Part shown: positions 5,362-6,736 of the stretch, one piece after another
How the letters are laid out: the number at the start of each line of letters is the position of its first letter
How positions within the stretch are numbered: position 1 is the stretch's first letter
NCBI GenBank assembly: GCA_003453835.1
Contig: DMMN01000006.1
Coordinates: forward strand, 39,364-46,099
Direction of reading: 5' to 3'
DNA: 6,736 bases
Source: Bacteroidota bacterium
Lineage (GTDB): Bacteria > Bacteroidota > Ignavibacteria > UBA10030
The notes under the pieces: model-generated
What the model was told of the DNA's origin: nothing
The model's database searches: none
The model's input: only the letters and a program-made list of their open reading frames with translations
Made by a program: the position numbers and the translations under genes

Positions 5362-6736
5362 CTATGCTCTTTCTGTTTCCGGCACCAATGCTCTTCTCGC
5401 TCCGTTCGTCGGGCTCACATCTGAATGCTGCTGCGCCTCGAACACGGTCATTGCGGTCATGTTGACGATATCGTTCACTTCAACGCCGGGCGTGAGAAGG
5501 TAGACGGGTTTCTTGATGCCCATGAGAATCGGCCCTATAGCCGTGGCACCTCCGAGCTTTCCGAGCAGCTTGTACGCGATATTCGCGGACGTCAGGTCCG
5601 GGCAGATCAACACGTTGGCGGATTTCTTCAAGGCACAGAATGGGAAGAGTTCTGCGATAATCTCCGGGCTCACCGCCGTATCGGCCATCATCTCGCCATC
5701 TACCATCAGCCCGGGGTCGCGTTTCTTGACGATGGAAACTGCCTGGCTTACCTTTTCGGCAAAAGGATGCTTCGTGCTGCCGAAGTTGCTAAAGGAAAGC
5801 ATTGCGATACGCGGCTCGATGTCGAGATGCCTCACCTTTTCAGCGGTCAACAAAGCAATCTCGGCCAGGTCCTCCGCTGATGGCTCGATATTGACGGTTG
5901 CATCAGCGATGAAAAACGTCTCGTTCTTGAACACCATCATGTAAAGCCCTGCAATGGTTCTTACACCTTCCCTCTTGCCGATGATTTGCAGTGCCGGACG
6001 GACGGTGTCCGGATAGTGCGTTGTTAAACCGGAAATCAGTCCGTCTGCATCTCCCTCCCGCACCATCATCATGCCAAAGATATTGTGCGTCTTGATCTGT
6101 CGATCGGCATCGAACTTCGTGACACCCTTTCGCTGACGCATGTGAAAGTACGATGTCACGTATTGGTCGTGCTTCATGGATTTAGATGGATTGATGATCT
6201 CTGCACCTTCCATCTGCAGGCCAAGTTCCTTCACTCGTTGAGTGATAAGCGACCTGCTCCCGAGCAGGATCGGCTTGGCGATCTCTTCTTCGATGATAAT
6301 GTGGGCTGCCCGAAGGATCTTATCTTCCTCGCCTTCCGGGAACACAATGCGTTTGGGTTCAGCCTGAGCACGGTGGATGAAGAACCGCATAACCTCGCGC
6401 GACTTGCCGAGACGAGCCTCCAGAGCATCGCGATACGATTCAAAGTCTCCGATGGGAGACTTCGCAACCCCCGAGTCCATGGCGGCACGCGCAACCGCCG
6501 AAGCCTCCCAGAGGAGAACGCGGGGGTCGAACGGCTTCGGAATGATGTACTCCCTCCCAAACTCAATGCGCTTCCCTCCATAGGCACGGATCACCGAATC
6601 AGGTACATCTTCTTTCGTGAGCGTCGCGAGCGCGGTCGTCGCCGCGATCTTCATCTCATCATTGATTGCCGTTGCCCTCACATCGAGCGCACCTCGAAAG
6701 ATGAACGGAAATCCGAGCACGTTGTTGACCTGATTC
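5362..6736 (-). CDS. maeB: NADP-type malic enzyme with phosphotransacetylase-like domain, C-terminal part (runs off the right edge)
   Basis: The last 457 residues of a MaeB-type enzyme, which decarboxylates malate to pyruvate with NAD(P)+ in the cytoplasm. The visible part opens with [20 protein letters not shown], the end of the malic enzyme NAD-binding domain, and continues through [11 protein letters not shown] phosphotransacetylase-like domain follows from about visible residue 110 to 435, with [48 protein letters not shown] and [13 protein letters not shown]. In characterised MaeB proteins this domain is not a working Pta but supports oligomerisation and acetyl-CoA control; here the Pta-type SFSTKGS region reads SFSNFGS. 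The frame is open to the window edge, so the GTG at 6720 is an internal Val, not a start; full MaeB is about 750-770 residues. TAG at 5364-5362 is followed by a terminator. It is metabolically linked to, but not co-transcribed with, the redox cluster. Confidence 0.95.
   Translation of the reverse strand, partial: NQVNNVLGFPFIFRGALDVRATAINDEMKIAATTALATLTKEDVPDSVIRAYGGKRIEFGREYIIPKPFDPRVLLWEASAVARAAMDSGVAKSPIGDFESYRDALEARLGKSREVMRFFIHRAQAEPKRIVFPEGEEDKILRAAHIIIEEEIAKPILLGSRSLITQRVKELGLQMEGAEIINPSKSMKHDQYVTSYFHMRQRKGVTKFDADRQIKTHNIFGMMMVREGDADGLISGLTTHYPDTVRPALQIIGKREGVRTIAGLYMMVFKNETFFIADATVNIEPSAEDLAEIALLTAEKVRHLDIEPRIAMLSFSNFGSTKHPFAEKVSQAVSIVKKRDPGLMVDGEMMADTAVSPEIIAELFPFCALKKSANVLICPDLTSANIAYKLLGKLGGATAIGPILMGIKKPVYLLTPGVEVNDIVNMTAMTVFEAQQHSDVSPTNGARRALVPETERA

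Noticed and set aside
6718..6720. GTG as the start of the malic enzyme gene
   Set aside because: The frame stays open to the window edge and the upstream residues NQVNN continue the conserved malic enzyme sequence, so this codon is an internal valine.

Overview
The window reads as a bacterial chromosome of moderately high GC (mid-50s % by eye) from a respiring, probably anaerobic or facultative organism that makes many c-type cytochromes. All recognised genes lie on the minus strand, so transcription runs from high to low coordinates. The taxon cannot be fixed from the sequence alone. Multiheme cytochromes, a HybA/HybB-type membrane module and a heme-c sensor kinase together fit Desulfobacterota, Ignavibacteria/Calditrichota, Zixibacteria or Acidobacteria-like lineages.

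Layout from right to left: (1) 6736-5362, the C-terminal part of a MaeB-type malic enzyme fused to a phosphotransacetylase-like domain, cut by the window edge and followed by a clear intrinsic terminator at 5332-5291. (2) 5290-4876, about 415 bp without a gene, holding several short direct and inverted repeats; it is the likely control region of the next operon. (3) 4875-876, a compact four-gene cluster: a membrane-anchored GcvH-like protein without the lipoyl lysine; a Tat-exported ferredoxin with four [4Fe-4S] cluster motifs and a C-terminal membrane anchor (HybA/HmcB type); a ten-helix NrfD/HybB/HmcC-type quinone-interacting membrane protein; and a secreted 13-heme cytochrome c. The last two junctions are 4-bp ATGA overlaps. 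(4) 848-1, the N-terminal part of a sensor histidine kinase whose periplasmic domain carries a CXXCH heme motif and a CX4CH motif, starting 27 bp after the cytochrome; it runs off the left edge.

Working model (inference): the cluster encodes an Hmc-like transmembrane redox complex without a hydrogenase or molybdopterin subunit in view. It would exchange electrons between the membrane quinone pool (NrfD-like subunit), periplasmic Fe-S clusters and a 13-heme cytochrome wire. The co-transcribed heme-c kinase may report periplasmic redox state, or the state of this electron path, to a response regulator encoded just outside the window. The most unusual parts are the GcvH-like protein lacking its lipoylation lysine, placed first in the operon, and the linkage of a c-heme sensor kinase to a multiheme respiratory complex.
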